DNA of 64,000 nucleotides. It comes from Odobenus rosmarus divergens (taxonomy: Eukaryota > Chordata > Mammalia > Carnivora > Odobenidae). Shown here piece by piece: positions 12,655-22,499 of the stretch (positions within the stretch are counted from its first letter, which is position 1; the number at the start of each line of letters is the position of its first letter). The DNA lies in contig NW_004450585.1 of assembly GCF_000321225.1 (NCBI RefSeq), positions 2,552,656 to 2,616,655 on the forward strand, read 5' to 3'. The position numbers and the translations under genes are program-made. Under the pieces are notes generated by a model, which worked only from the letters and a program-made list of their open reading frames with translations, ran no database searches and had not been told where the DNA came from.

Positions 12655-13015
12655 TGTCTTAGTCTGTTCAGGCTGCCATAACAGAATACTACAGACTGAT
12701 TGGGTCACTTAAACAACAGAAATTTATTCTCTCACAGTTCTGAAGTTTGAGATTGAAGTGCCAAACATGGTTGATTTCTAGTGAAAACTCTGTTCCTAGC
12801 TTGCAGAGGGCTGCCTTCTCCCTGTGTGCTCACATGACCTTTCTTTGTGCCTGCATGGGGGAAAGAGGCACTTTGATGTCCTAGAAGGACATTAATCCTA
12901 TTGGATCAGGGTCCCACCCTTATGGCCTGTTTTAACCATAATTCCTTAGAGTCCTCATACAGCTATACTGGGGGTTAGGGCTTCAATAAATGATTTTGGG
13001 ACGATTCAGTTCATA
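12655..13015 (-). mobile_element. MaLR-type solo LTR (MLT1/MST-like), antisense
   Basis: The + strand begins 'gtcttagtctgttcaggctgccataacag', then 'cttaaacaacagaaatttattctctcacagttctg', 'ccctgtgtgctcacatgac', 'attaatcctattggatcagggtcccaccctta' and 'gggttagggcttcaataaatgattttggg'. This is the complement of the MLT1/MST LTR order known from mammalian MaLR elements. No internal retroviral-like region is adjacent, so it is a solo LTR. It is old and not coding. Confidence 0.85.
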
Positions 13016-13735
13016 TAGATTTATTTATTCCCATTGGAATGGTGACCGGGGGGTGGGGGCAAAGAAGTCAGGTTAAATTTTCATATATATCTTTTCTCTT
13101 TTTGTCTTTTTTTTTTTTTTCTTTTTGTCTTTTATGCTTTTGGAATCCCTGAAGTTAGAGAAACCTTTATTCATTCTGTTGTTTCTTTCAGTTTTTCTAT
13201 GTATGTTAAATACAGAGGTCCAAAGTTAAGGAAATAGGTTAAAATTGCTACATGTTTATGTTAGCCTATGATCTTGCATATTAAATATGTTCTGTATCTC
13301 TTCAGGTATTCATTAATACAGTATTTACATTTATTTTAGGAGAGACCACTGGTTAAAGAATAAACTAAATTTATATGAAGAAGCAAATTGGGGTTGATTG
13401 AAAGATCTTTTGGTGCCAAAGTCAACCCTAAGTCTTTTGGGACCTCAGCGTAGCCCTCTTTTTGGCTCTTTTATCTCTAAGATAAAGGATTGGATTAGAT
13501 TACCTCAGTGTTTCTAATTCTGTCTTTAGAATTAGAATGCTTTGATATTTTGAGGTAAAATAGCTTTTCTTTTTAAAGTTGATAAATGAAATGGGAATAT
13601 GATTTACATTGCCAGAATGATAAAACTAAATTTTATTTAATTAGCTTTATTTTGTCTTTTACTTATGCTTCCCATTTTATGTAGCATGCACAAAGTAAAA
13701 AATACAAAACAGAATGACATGAGGGGAAGACTTTT

Positions 13736-13962
13736 TTTAAAGATTTTATTTATTTATTTGAGAGAGAGAGAATGAGAGATAGAGAGCATGAGAGGGAAGA
13801 GGGTCAGAGGGAGAAGCAGACTCCCTGCTGAGCAGGGAGCCCGATGTGGGACTCGATGTGGGACTCGATCTGGGACTCGATGCGGGACTCGATCCTGGGA
13901 CTCCAGGATCATGACCTGAGCCTAAGGCAGTCGCTTAACCAGCTGAGCCACCCAGGCGCCCA
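13736..13962 (-). repeat. CanSINE, antisense, with internal 12-bp tandem repeat
   Basis: A long 19-bp perfect target duplication, acatgaggggaagactttt, lies at 13717-13735 and 13963-13981. The body contains repeated gatgtgggactc units at about 13842-13903 where other copies have only one. The tail complement includes a GA-rich run (gagagagagag). Confidence 0.95.
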
Positions 13963-14499
13963 ACATGAGGGGAAGACTTTTCTTAAGCTTACCCCTTACA
14001 GTGCTGCAAATATCAATTATTTTGACTTTGGCCAGTAGTTGGTGATTTTTAGTTATATCCTAAAAGAAATAATTCAGTCAGTAAATGTTGAGGTGGCTAC
14101 TTTGCGTATGGTATATTTTTAGAAAGAGGTATAAAAAGCAAGTCATAGTTCATTACTAAACAGCATATTTGGTGGGGCTTCTTGTACATCAGGGACAGTT
14201 TGAGTTCTCATTTTCCAGTGCTTTCATGGGGAAAAAAGATTTGAAGAATTACAAATAAATTGTAACTAAGTAGGTTGAGTAGGTGAAGGGTAGATGAATA
14301 ACCAGGCAAATATTTTTGGATGCGTTATATGGACTTGCCCTCTTACCCACTGTAGGTAGGACAGGAGAGGGACACTAGATTTTCTCTAGTTGGAGATACA
14401 TAATACTGCACACAGTTAAAAAAAAAAATTAATGGGACATTTCAGTAATTCAGTAAATGGAACATTCAGTAACTTTTATTGAGCTCTACTAGTGCAAAA

Positions 14500-15010
14500 T
14501 ACTTGTGTGCAAAAACATACAGACTCTTCTTCAGGAAATTATTTTTTAGTAAGCAATACATGTATATAACTAGTGTCATTCAAAGTGAAAGTGATGAATG
14601 CTATATTATGGTAATTCATCATCAGTAAGAGAAAGAAGGAAGAAAATAGATGGAATGGGAGGATTAAGAAAGATATTTTGAAACAGGTGGCATTTGAACT
14701 GGGAATTGAAGGAGAAGTAGAATTTACACTTGTAATAAGGAAGGAGACTGCAGGAGGAAGACTAGCAAAGACCTCTTGAAAGAGTTGGGATATAAAAATG
14801 ACAATCATATAACTCAGCGGAGGGAAGGGGGAAAAAATGCTACAATGGAGAGTGATCTGAGAACTGTAAATTGGAGTGAGTTCAATGTGTTTTGGAACCA
14901 ATGAAGAAACTAGTCTGTTAAAAGAGGAGGGTATATGCTTTAGCAGAAAGATGACCAAATTATGAAGGGCTTTGAAATTCGGGCAAGATTATAGACCTGG
15001 CTGAGGAGGA
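14500..15010 (-). repeat. L2 fragment, antisense
   Basis: The + strand contains 'gtggcatttgaactgggaattgaagg', 'agactagcaaagacctc' and 'tgaccaaattatgaagggctttg', typical of purine-rich antisense L2 sequence. The 139-codon - strand open frame inside it (14539-14958) is a by-product of this composition and I do not call it a gene. Confidence 0.65.
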
Positions 15011-15059
15011 AATCAGGGTCTAGTTTTAAGGAGAGGGACAACACCAGAGCAGCTCTTTA

Positions 15060-15475
15060 AACACAGCATGTGCTCTTCTCCCTCTACTGAATCATAAGCT
15101 CCTTAAGCAAAAGATCTTACCTGGTCCTCTTCATAATCACCCTGCCTGAAATATTCCTTGATTCCTTCTCTGCCTGGAAAGCTTATTTCCTTTCAGGTGT
15201 AAATGAAATAGGCAGTTTCCCCTGTGAAGAGTTTTCCAGCTTCCCAGGCTGAGCAAGGGGCTTCTTCCTTTGCGCACCCTGACTTGTATCACCCAGAGCA
15301 TTTATCACTTGAAATGTCATCATCTGTCTTTGTCCTTCTCCTTCACTAAAATATGCTTTGAGGGCAGGGAATTTGTCTTATTCATATTTTTATCTTCAGC
15401 ACTACAAATCCAGCTAAAGTGCCTGACATACAGTGTTGCTTAGTAAGTTTTTGTTGAATGAATGAACGATAATTA
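15060..15475 (+). repeat. L2 3' end
   Basis: The + strand shows 'tgaaatattccttgattcc', 'cctttcaggtgtaaatg', 'tttgagggcagggaatttgtcttattcat', 'agtgcctgacatacagtg' and the terminal 'tttttgttgaatgaatgaacg'. This is the complete order of an L2 3' end. It sits next to the antisense L2 at 14.5-15.0 kb, so the two are separate insertions or an inverted piece. The stretch 15476-16705 contains nothing I can assign. Confidence 0.85.
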
Positions 15476-16721
15476 TATAAATGGTTCTGGCAGTAATATG
15501 CATGATAAATTGAAAGGGAACTTAGACAAGGAAACTAGGTACAAAGCCACTGTGGTAAAAAAAAAAAAAAATAGTGATACGAAAACATATTTTAAAAACT
15601 AAAAATAATCCAGTAAAATACAATATGATGGGAAAGCGCATTAGTTTTAAAGTTTTGAAGTCAGAACTGACTGACAGAAGGAATAAAGGAAGGGGAACAT
15701 CTGATGACCCAGGCTGGTGCTGTATAGTCAGGCAATAATGTTTTAAGCAGTTCTGAGCAATTATGGGCATTTCATGTTTGTTTAGCTGCTTCCAGACTGA
15801 TAAAATTTTCATTAATCCTATGATCTAGGATTTCTCTCATTGGTGCTATTGACCTTATTACTCTAAAGATGTCAAAAAACTTAAGTTCCATGTTATTCTG
15901 TTTGCTATTTCAGCCCATAAATGCAGAAGTTGGTAACTTTCCACAACTTTCATATACTTGTATAGTTCTGTTCCTTGTGTAATGTTGTTATGCAGTTTTG
16001 CAGGGGATATTCCATATATGAGGCCTACCTCTTAATTTTGGTACTCCTTAAGTCAGCTGTGTATCTGTTGTCTCTTCAAAGAAAGAAGGTCCTGTTTGTC
16101 TCTGTGCAGGATTAATTAAGCCTTAGGGCAGTGTTTGGTACACAGAGATCTGACTGAGAATCTGCCTGTGATTGGAAAACTGGCATAAGCACTCTATTGC
16201 CCCTACTCAACAGGTGGTGGAGAGGGAGCTCAAGTGAGCCCTTACTTTATAGCTTCTGAGACTACCCTTTTGAAATAGGGCAGTGACCTTTAACAGATGG
16301 TTATAATTGTATGAGAATTTATCTTTTGTAGTTAATACTTTCCTTCTTACATATAGTTGTAATGAAGTTATGTTTTCAGGCTGTAAATGCATCTTAATTT
16401 CTATGACTTATATGTATTATATATTTAAGTATAACACATGGCATTAGATTGGAGACCTCCATTTCCTATTTCATATGCAAACGTAATTGTCCAGTGGAGC
16501 ACTTGATACCTTTAATGAGCGCTCTCTCAATCCAGAAGTGGTATGTTGCCAAAGCACACTAATCAGAAGCAAACTTGATATAATCATCTGTTCTGCTACA
16601 ATTTACTTAAAACTCTGGAAATTTCAACTATGGAAAGGTGAGTGGAACATTTTTTCTTATATTTTTGAAGGAGTTTGCCACAAACTTTTCTTAACCTGAA
16701 TGTTTAAAATAGAGAGTTTCC

Positions 16722-16950
16722 TGGGTACCTGGGTGGCTCAGTCAGTTGAACATCTGATGCTCAAACCAGGAGGTTTTGGTTCAAGTCGTGATCTCAGGAT
16801 CCTGAGATTGAGCCCATGTGGGCTCCGCGCTCAGTGGAGAGTCTGCTTGAGATGCATCCCCCACTCCCTCTGCCCCAACTCCTGGCTCTTGCTCTCTGGA
16901 TCCCACAACCCTGAGCCACCCAGGCACCGCTAAATAAATTTTTAAAAAAA
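16722..16950 (+). repeat. CanSINE with an inverted head fragment near its 3' end
   Basis: The head tacctgggtggctcag (from 16726) and the body 'ggttcaagtcgtgatctcaggatcctgagattgagccc' mark a CanSINE. At 16911-16930 the sequence ctgagccacccaggcaccgc is the reverse complement of another head, just before the A-rich tail. An imperfect duplication (aaaatagagagtttcc / aaataagagaatttcc) flanks the whole, which suggests the chimera inserted as a unit. Confidence 0.9.
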
Positions 16951-17193
16951 TAAGAGAATTTCCACAAATGTTACATTTTTTTATTCTAGCTTAAAGTGCT
17001 GAGGTTTTACCTGCACTATAAAATACTCTGATTTAAAAGATACTGTATATCTTACTTTGGTGTTTGTCTTTAACTCAGCATTAGGTTATATTTTATTTTT
17101 CACCTAATGGAAAGAAAGAACTCCAGGGAATGTTAGCACAATTTAAAACTTTTAAATAGCCCCTATGTTAAATTGTTAAAAAGAGTAATTTTA

Positions 17194-17417
17194 GGGGCGC
17201 CTGGGTGGCTCAGATGGTTAAGCCTCTGCCTTCAGCTCAGATCATGATCCCAGGGTCCTGGGATCCAGTCCCACATCCAGCTTCCTGCTCAGCGGAGAGC
17301 CTGCTTCTCCCTCTCCCTCTGCAACTCCCCCTGCTCATGCTCTCTCTCTCTCTGTATCTCTCTGTCTCAAATGAATAAATAAATAAATAAATAACTCCAC
17401 ATGCTTTTTTAAAAAAA
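17194..17417 (+). repeat. CanSINE, full length
   Basis: It runs from ggggcgcctgggtggctcag to a (AAAT)n/A-rich tail with an extra 'ctccacatgctttt' interruption. It is flanked by agtaatttta at 17184-17193 and 17418-17427. Confidence 0.93.
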
Positions 17418-17429
17418 AGTAATTTTAGA

Positions 17430-18380
17430 TACTGTTATTCCACCTAAAACCTAAAAGTGAGACAGTATCAAATCTTATGCCACCCCTGTACTTGAGAAAG
17501 TTTGGCATAGGCCTGATAGTGGATGTTTAGTGGTATCTTTTAGCTGTATTTATGTCATTGGAAAACAATGTAAGTCCCCTTTGGAGGATGTGAAGTGTAA
17601 AAAATGTTTTCCTTTAATTTTACTGAAGGTGTAGTATGCGTATACATGTGGAGGTAGGGAGAGACCAGTTTTGAAGATTTCTCCTGTTAAATATGTTCTA
17701 TAAATTGTGCTTCTAGAAAGGTAGGGGGGGAATGTGGTAAGAGGAAAGTAGAGGAATTAAAAATCATTCCAATAAAATGGTTTAATTTATGCCTCTGCAG
17801 TTAAGCAGTGCTCCTGGTTAACAGAAATACCCTTCAGCTACACAGGATTTTGGAGCGTTGGAGGGCACTCATTTGCACATAAATAGCCATTAACTGATAA
17901 ATTCCCAGAGGTCTCCTGTTGCATGTTAGTGGTTCTGACCTACTTAGCTAGCTTAAATTTGTTTTACAGAATTATTATAATTCTATCCTTGGTACTTAAA
18001 CTTTGTGATTAATGCATGCCTCACAATACAATTAAAGTATAATTACACAGTTTTGCAGTTTCCGATTGTGGTGTTATTATTACAAAGATCTGGATTTTGC
18101 AAATATTAGAAGAGTTAAGGTTTCGATATTTATCACTTTTGCTGTTATTAAGTGATTATGTTAAATGGGACCCTTTTATGTCTGAAGAGTAGATCAGAGA
18201 GAGGTGAATCATTACATGTAGCATTTGTTAGCTTGGAAGTGATTGGGTCAGTTAACGGGTGGCCACTTTGGGATGCTGTCTAGATTGTCAAATCCCAGGC
18301 ATCCTTGCTTACTTTTGCAAATGTTTTTGAAGTGCAGTAGGTTCTTCACACCATTTTCTTTCAGAAGTAATATTGGGGTA
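17430..18380. other. Repeat-poor intronic block
   Basis: No repeat family or exon was recognised. The part from about 17780 to 18330 is AT-rich with several homeodomain- and POU-like words (atttgcac, taattac, ttaatgcat) and is listed as a possible conserved element. Confidence 0.45.
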
Positions 18381-18384
18381 AAGG

Positions 18385-18540
18385 TTGGGAAGCAGTAGAA
18401 AAACGCCTGAGTGAGACTCAGTAGTTCTGAATTCTTAGTCTGACACTTGCTGCTTAGTTATGCAAAAGAACTCATGTGCCTGAGGGTCTGTGTCCTCGTC
18501 TGTGAAATAAATAGTTTGGACTAGAAGGGGTTGGCAAGCC
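18385..18540 (+). repeat. MIR SINE (diverged)
   Basis: The visible order is 'agtctgacacttgctgcttagttatgc', 'ctcatgtgcctgagggtctgtgtcctcgtctgtgaaataaatag', 'ggactagaag', consistent with MIR. Confidence 0.65.
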
Positions 18541-18591
18541 AACTCTGGCCCATGGCCTGTTTTGGTTTTTTTTGGGGGGGGGTTGTTGTTT

Positions 18592-18794
18592 TTTAAAGAT
18601 TTTATTTATTTATTCATTTGAGTGAGCGAGAATGAGAGAGAGAGAGAGAGAGAGCACATGAGACGGGGGAGGGTCAGAGGGAGAAGCAGACTCCCTGCGA
18701 GCAGGGAGCCCGATGCGGGACTCGATCCTGGGACTCCAGGATCATGACCTGAGCCGAAGGCAGTCGCTTAACCAACTGAGCCACCTAGGTGCCC
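18592..18794 (-). repeat. CanSINE, antisense
   Basis: The tail complement aaagattttatttatttattcatttgag, a (GA)n run, and the head complement ctgagccacctaggtgcccc are present. The target ccatggcctgtttt is duplicated at about 18550 and 18796. A ten-G run (about 18575-18584) and T-rich sequence lie at the tail boundary. Confidence 0.95.
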
Positions 18795-19002
18795 CCCATG
18801 GCCTGTTTTTGTACAGCCATTGAGCTTAGAATGGTTTTACATATTTAAATATTCGTAAAACAGCAAGAATATATGATGCTGTATGTGACTTGCAAAGCCT
18901 AAATATTTATTTAAAAATTTGCCAACCCCCTGACCAGGTGTTCCATAGAGTTCCTCTGAACTGTTAGCATTCAGCATTAAATTATCCATTGATTCTTTTT
19001 AG

Positions 19003-19176
19003 GAGCACCTGGGTGGCTCCATTGGTGAAGCATCCCACTCTTGATTTCGGCTCAGGTCATGAGATCAAGCCCTGTGTCAACCTCCAAGCTCAGCAGGGAT
19101 TCTGCTTGAAGATTCTCTCCCTTTACTCCTCCCCACACTCGTGCTTGCTCGTGCACACTCTCTCTTAAAAAAAAAG
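19003..19176 (+). repeat. CanSINE, first of an opposed pair at one target
   Basis: The head gcacctgggtggctcc and the body 'ctcttgatttcggctcaggtcatgagatc' are followed by a short A tail. The target text 'tatc..ttgattctttttag' precedes it at 18983-19002 and follows it at 19178-19197. Confidence 0.92.
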
Positions 19177-19197
19177 TTATCTGTTGATTCTTTTTAG

Positions 19198-19393
19198 TTT
19201 TAATTTTTTAAAGATTTTATTTATTTATTAGAGAGGGAGAAATAGCGAGAGAGAACACGAGCGGGGGCGTTTGGGGAGAGAGGGAGAAGCAGGCTCCCCA
19301 CTGAGCAGGGAGCCTGACTCCATCCCAGAACTCCAGGATCATGACCTGAGCCAAAGGCAGACACGTAACTGACTGAGCCACCCAGTCACCCCA
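19198..19393 (-). repeat. CanSINE, antisense, second of an opposed pair at one target
   Basis: It begins with the tail complement ttttaaagattttatttattt and ends with the head complement ctgagccacccagtcacccc. The same target word, ttgattcttttt, occurs again immediately after it at about 19397-19408. It therefore used the target copy created by the neighbouring SINE. Confidence 0.92.
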
Positions 19394-19410
19394 CCGTTGA
19401 TTCTTTTTTA

Positions 19411-21255
19411 AACGCTGTTGTTTTATACATAGCCCGGCACATCTGTTTTGGGTTTCATGTCTTCCATGTTTACTGTTTAAAGTCATTTGTGCTGTGACAC
19501 CCACTACCTGCCTCTTCAGTGCCCATGATACATCCAGTTCGTATTCTCTTAAATTTGGTGGGAGTAGTGCCAAAAAATTTAAAAATTAAAAATTAAAATT
19601 AAAAAAAATTTAAAAATTTCTAAAAGTAGTGCCTGCTTTCTTGAAATTTAGATTTCAACTAAAGGAAATTTTCAGTAAAATGAGGTAGTAAAGGGTCAAT
19701 TCTACAGAAAGGTAGATGGGGAAGAAACACTTAACATTCTCACTTTGGAACACTTTTTTAAAAGTTGTGATCTGTTTTATGGAAAACTTACAAATAAATG
19801 TTAAATAATACTTTCTAACAAACATTGGAAAACTTTTCTATACATTTTTTTGAATATCACTTTTGGCCAACATATGGTTTTGTAGCACAGTGAGGTTTGG
19901 CACTCCACCCTATGTCATTGAACATGGAAATGTGGGCCACTGTTAAAGCTTGAATGCATTTGAGAGGCAACCACCTGCTAAATATGGAGAAATTCGGCAT
20001 CATATATTGTTTGCTAGTTAATTTGCATTAAGGGTAATGAACTAAGTAATTTTAAACCATTTTTATGTGATACCGTGGGGGAAATTTTGTGTCTTTCAAG
20101 AAAAAAAACGATGGTCAGAAATAGAAGCTGCTTTGTAAAGTTGACATGCAGTCATCACATATCTCCAAAGAGAAAATGGTTACCCTCCAATAATCAGTCT
20201 AATGAATTCAGAAATTCATTGATTGTCCCAGCTCTGGGTAGATTAGGTAGAGACTTGCTTCAAGGAGTGGAATTTATGAAATGTTTGCTGCATCCAGCAA
20301 GCAGAGCCACCATAATACAGCTCCCTCCTCAGTGGTTTGCTTTGATCCTGTGGAGTGAGAGAACAGGAGGGTCAGCTCAGGTCTAAAGGAGATTACAGCT
20401 GGTTCTGCCGCTCAGCTGGCCTATTGCCAATGAGTGTAGCTTTGCACGTCCTAAGGGGTTTACAACAGAAGCTGTTTATTGAGTATCATCGGTTTACTCA
20501 ACACAAGCAGGCTAATCCTTCCCAGCCTCAGCATGTTGTGGAATTGTGCAGGAGCCAACCCAAAAGCTGGTGTAGCCAGACCCTCTAGAGCCCTTTGTCT
20601 CGCTCTATATTGATTTTTACCTGAGTTAAAGACAGTAAAAAAAAATAAAACTAATAACCAGTCCTATTGAGCAAAAGGTTAATCTTACCTAAAATCTTAC
20701 AAAAAGCATCTGTTAACCCTAGAAGGGACAACCTCTTCTTTCTTTTTTTTTTCCTTTCTAGTCAAGTGGGATTTTCTAGTTTCAAATTTTGAAGAACAAG
20801 ATAAAAACAGCTTAAAAGATCTTGCTAAGGCATCCCACGTTAAATGCTTAAGTCTCTTCTAGTAGTACTATAACAAGTGGCTTTGTGAATGGAATATAGG
20901 ATGATTTGTTTCTAAATAGCAAGTTTTTGCTTTATATCCATTTTGCACACTGCAGTTATTTTTTCAATGTGACAAACAAATCATGAAAACATGGCTGGAA
21001 ACCTTAATTAAAGAAAAGAACTCACTGCCAAGGTTAATGACCAATACTCATTTTGTCTGATGATCCCTTGATTAGTATTCTATTTCTTTAATGAAGAAAG
21101 ACTGGTGATTAGGAGTATTATAAAGAAATACCTGTTATAAATAATCCTATGTGTGTTTAAGTTTTATTTTACTATTAGATACTTTTTTTAAACCTTCAGG
21201 TGTGAAGATCTAATTATTACAGTCTCATCTTGAACAAAGATCCTCAGTATGGCTT
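19411..21255. other. Repeat-poor intronic block with chance open frames
   Basis: No repeat or exon was recognised. Two overlapping + strand open frames, 20075-20386 (103 codons) and 20355-20588 (77 codons), have no similarity to MMS22L or any domain I know and no splice or start context, so I do not call them genes. The complexity of 19930-20600 suggests conserved non-coding sequence. Confidence 0.45.
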
Positions 21256-21261
21256 ACCGTG

Positions 21262-21410
21262 GAAAATGATCTGGAGTCAGATCAGGCTTGCAATTCCATT
21301 TCTGTTACTTATTGATCAAGTTATTTAACCTCTGAGTCCATATTTTCATCATCAAGCTGGAGGTGATATTATTTACCTTGCAGTATCTAATCAAACCAAA
21401 TTAGAAAACA
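21262..21410 (+). repeat. MIR SINE
   Basis: The sequence 'gtcagatcaggcttgcaattcc', 'gttacttattgatcaagttatttaacctctgagtcc', 'catcatcaagctggaggtgat' follows MIR order. Confidence 0.78.
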
Positions 21411-22034
21411 GTAACACTGAGTCAGTTTAGTCAAGGCTACTGTAGTTGCTCAGGAACCCAAAGGCATTAAAGATTATATGCACTGGATCCCTCGCATGAT
21501 GCTAGAAATGACATTTAAAAAAAGTTGTATTACAGTAATCACGTAATCACGACAGTTTTGCTGAAATGCCCATTGCCATCTTTAAAGGTGTATGATCTCA
21601 GGCAGGCGGCTAGAGATGTTGCCAGGTAAATATTCTTCCCTTAGCTCACAGTAGCAGCTCCTGAAAAAGCCATGAGTATGAATGTAGCCTAGTTTATAAT
21701 TTCTAGGAAGACCTGAATAATAAACTCTTATTTAGGATAGGTGGGTGAGCCATGTATTTATGTCCCTTCCTGCTTAAGTGATTGATTACTTGGTTGCTTC
21801 ATACACAGCAATAGATGTGTAAATACTGTCAACTGTATTAAGTGCTAACTAAAAGACAAAGGTAGATTCTTTAGGAAGAGTTCAGTGGTCTCTCGGTTTA
21901 CTTTCTCCTAATTGGCAATGAACATGTATCCTCAGTTATATGTAAGCACAAAATGTTACTATGGAAACATTTGGAGGCTTTCTAAATGTGCTATGTGATG
22001 GAATCAGCTAAGACTGATGTTTATCTTAAACACG

Positions 22035-22480
22035 TAGCTTGTCCAATATTTAAACCTAATGGACAAGATGTGTACCAGTTGAAAATGTAATATTTATCCA
22101 ATCATTTCTATTCTATCAAGCCTGGCTCTAAAGCAATAGGTTGCACTCATAGAGTAATAAATTTTTAGTGCATTTGGAGATAAAGGCTATTGGTGGTGAT
22201 TGCTTAAACTCTTTTTGCTCAATCATCTGAATGGTGCAAATCAAAGCATTTTGTCAGACTGTGAGAAGTTTCACCTAGATATTGCTTCCCACACACGCAG
22301 GTCACCATATAAATTACGTTCACGGTTTTACAGCATAGCTGGTGCTGGAAGTTAAATTGATGCCCAGTGGTGGAACTCGTAAAACATTTTCCTGTTAACA
22401 CAACCAGGCAGAGTTGACATTGTTGATGGTGGGTTCGATCTAATAAACCATTGGTTCTAACAGTGATTTTTACTGTGTTT
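22035..22480 (-). mobile_element. Penelope-like element relic (GIY-YIG endonuclease region), antisense
   Basis: On the - strand an open stretch from 22479 down to 22219 encodes a GIY-YIG nuclease-like region. A CxxC (QQCQLC) is followed by FTSSTTGHQF, then CKTVNVIYMVTCVCGKQYLG and ETSHSLTKCFDLHHSD. This is the order seen in Penelope-like element endonucleases: FtS.TTgk.f, C.t.NVIYlI.C, C.kqYvGeT.rsL..R...HrsD. Beyond a stop and a frameshift, 22048-22062 reads PLGLN in another frame, preceded by NWYTSC, which fits the usual C-terminal P.GLN motif. The catalytic Arg position appears to be Cys (TGC, perhaps a decayed CGC). No reverse-transcriptase region was recognised. It is a degraded relic, not a functional gene; its age and origin are inference. 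Confidence 0.75.
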
Positions 22481-22499
22481 CAGAGGTAATGATGATGCA

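Noticed and set aside
12655..13015. A possible complete endogenous retrovirus at the LTR
   Set aside because: No second LTR in the same orientation and no gag, pol or env-like text adjoins it. It is a solo LTR.
14539..14958. A 139-codon - strand open frame
   Set aside because: It lies in antisense L2-like purine-rich sequence. The hydrophobic, serine-rich translation follows from composition, not from a membrane protein.
20075..20588. Two overlapping + strand open frames (103 and 77 codons)
   Set aside because: They have no recognisable domain, no similarity to MMS22L, no splice-site framing and no start context. The block is better explained as constrained non-coding sequence.
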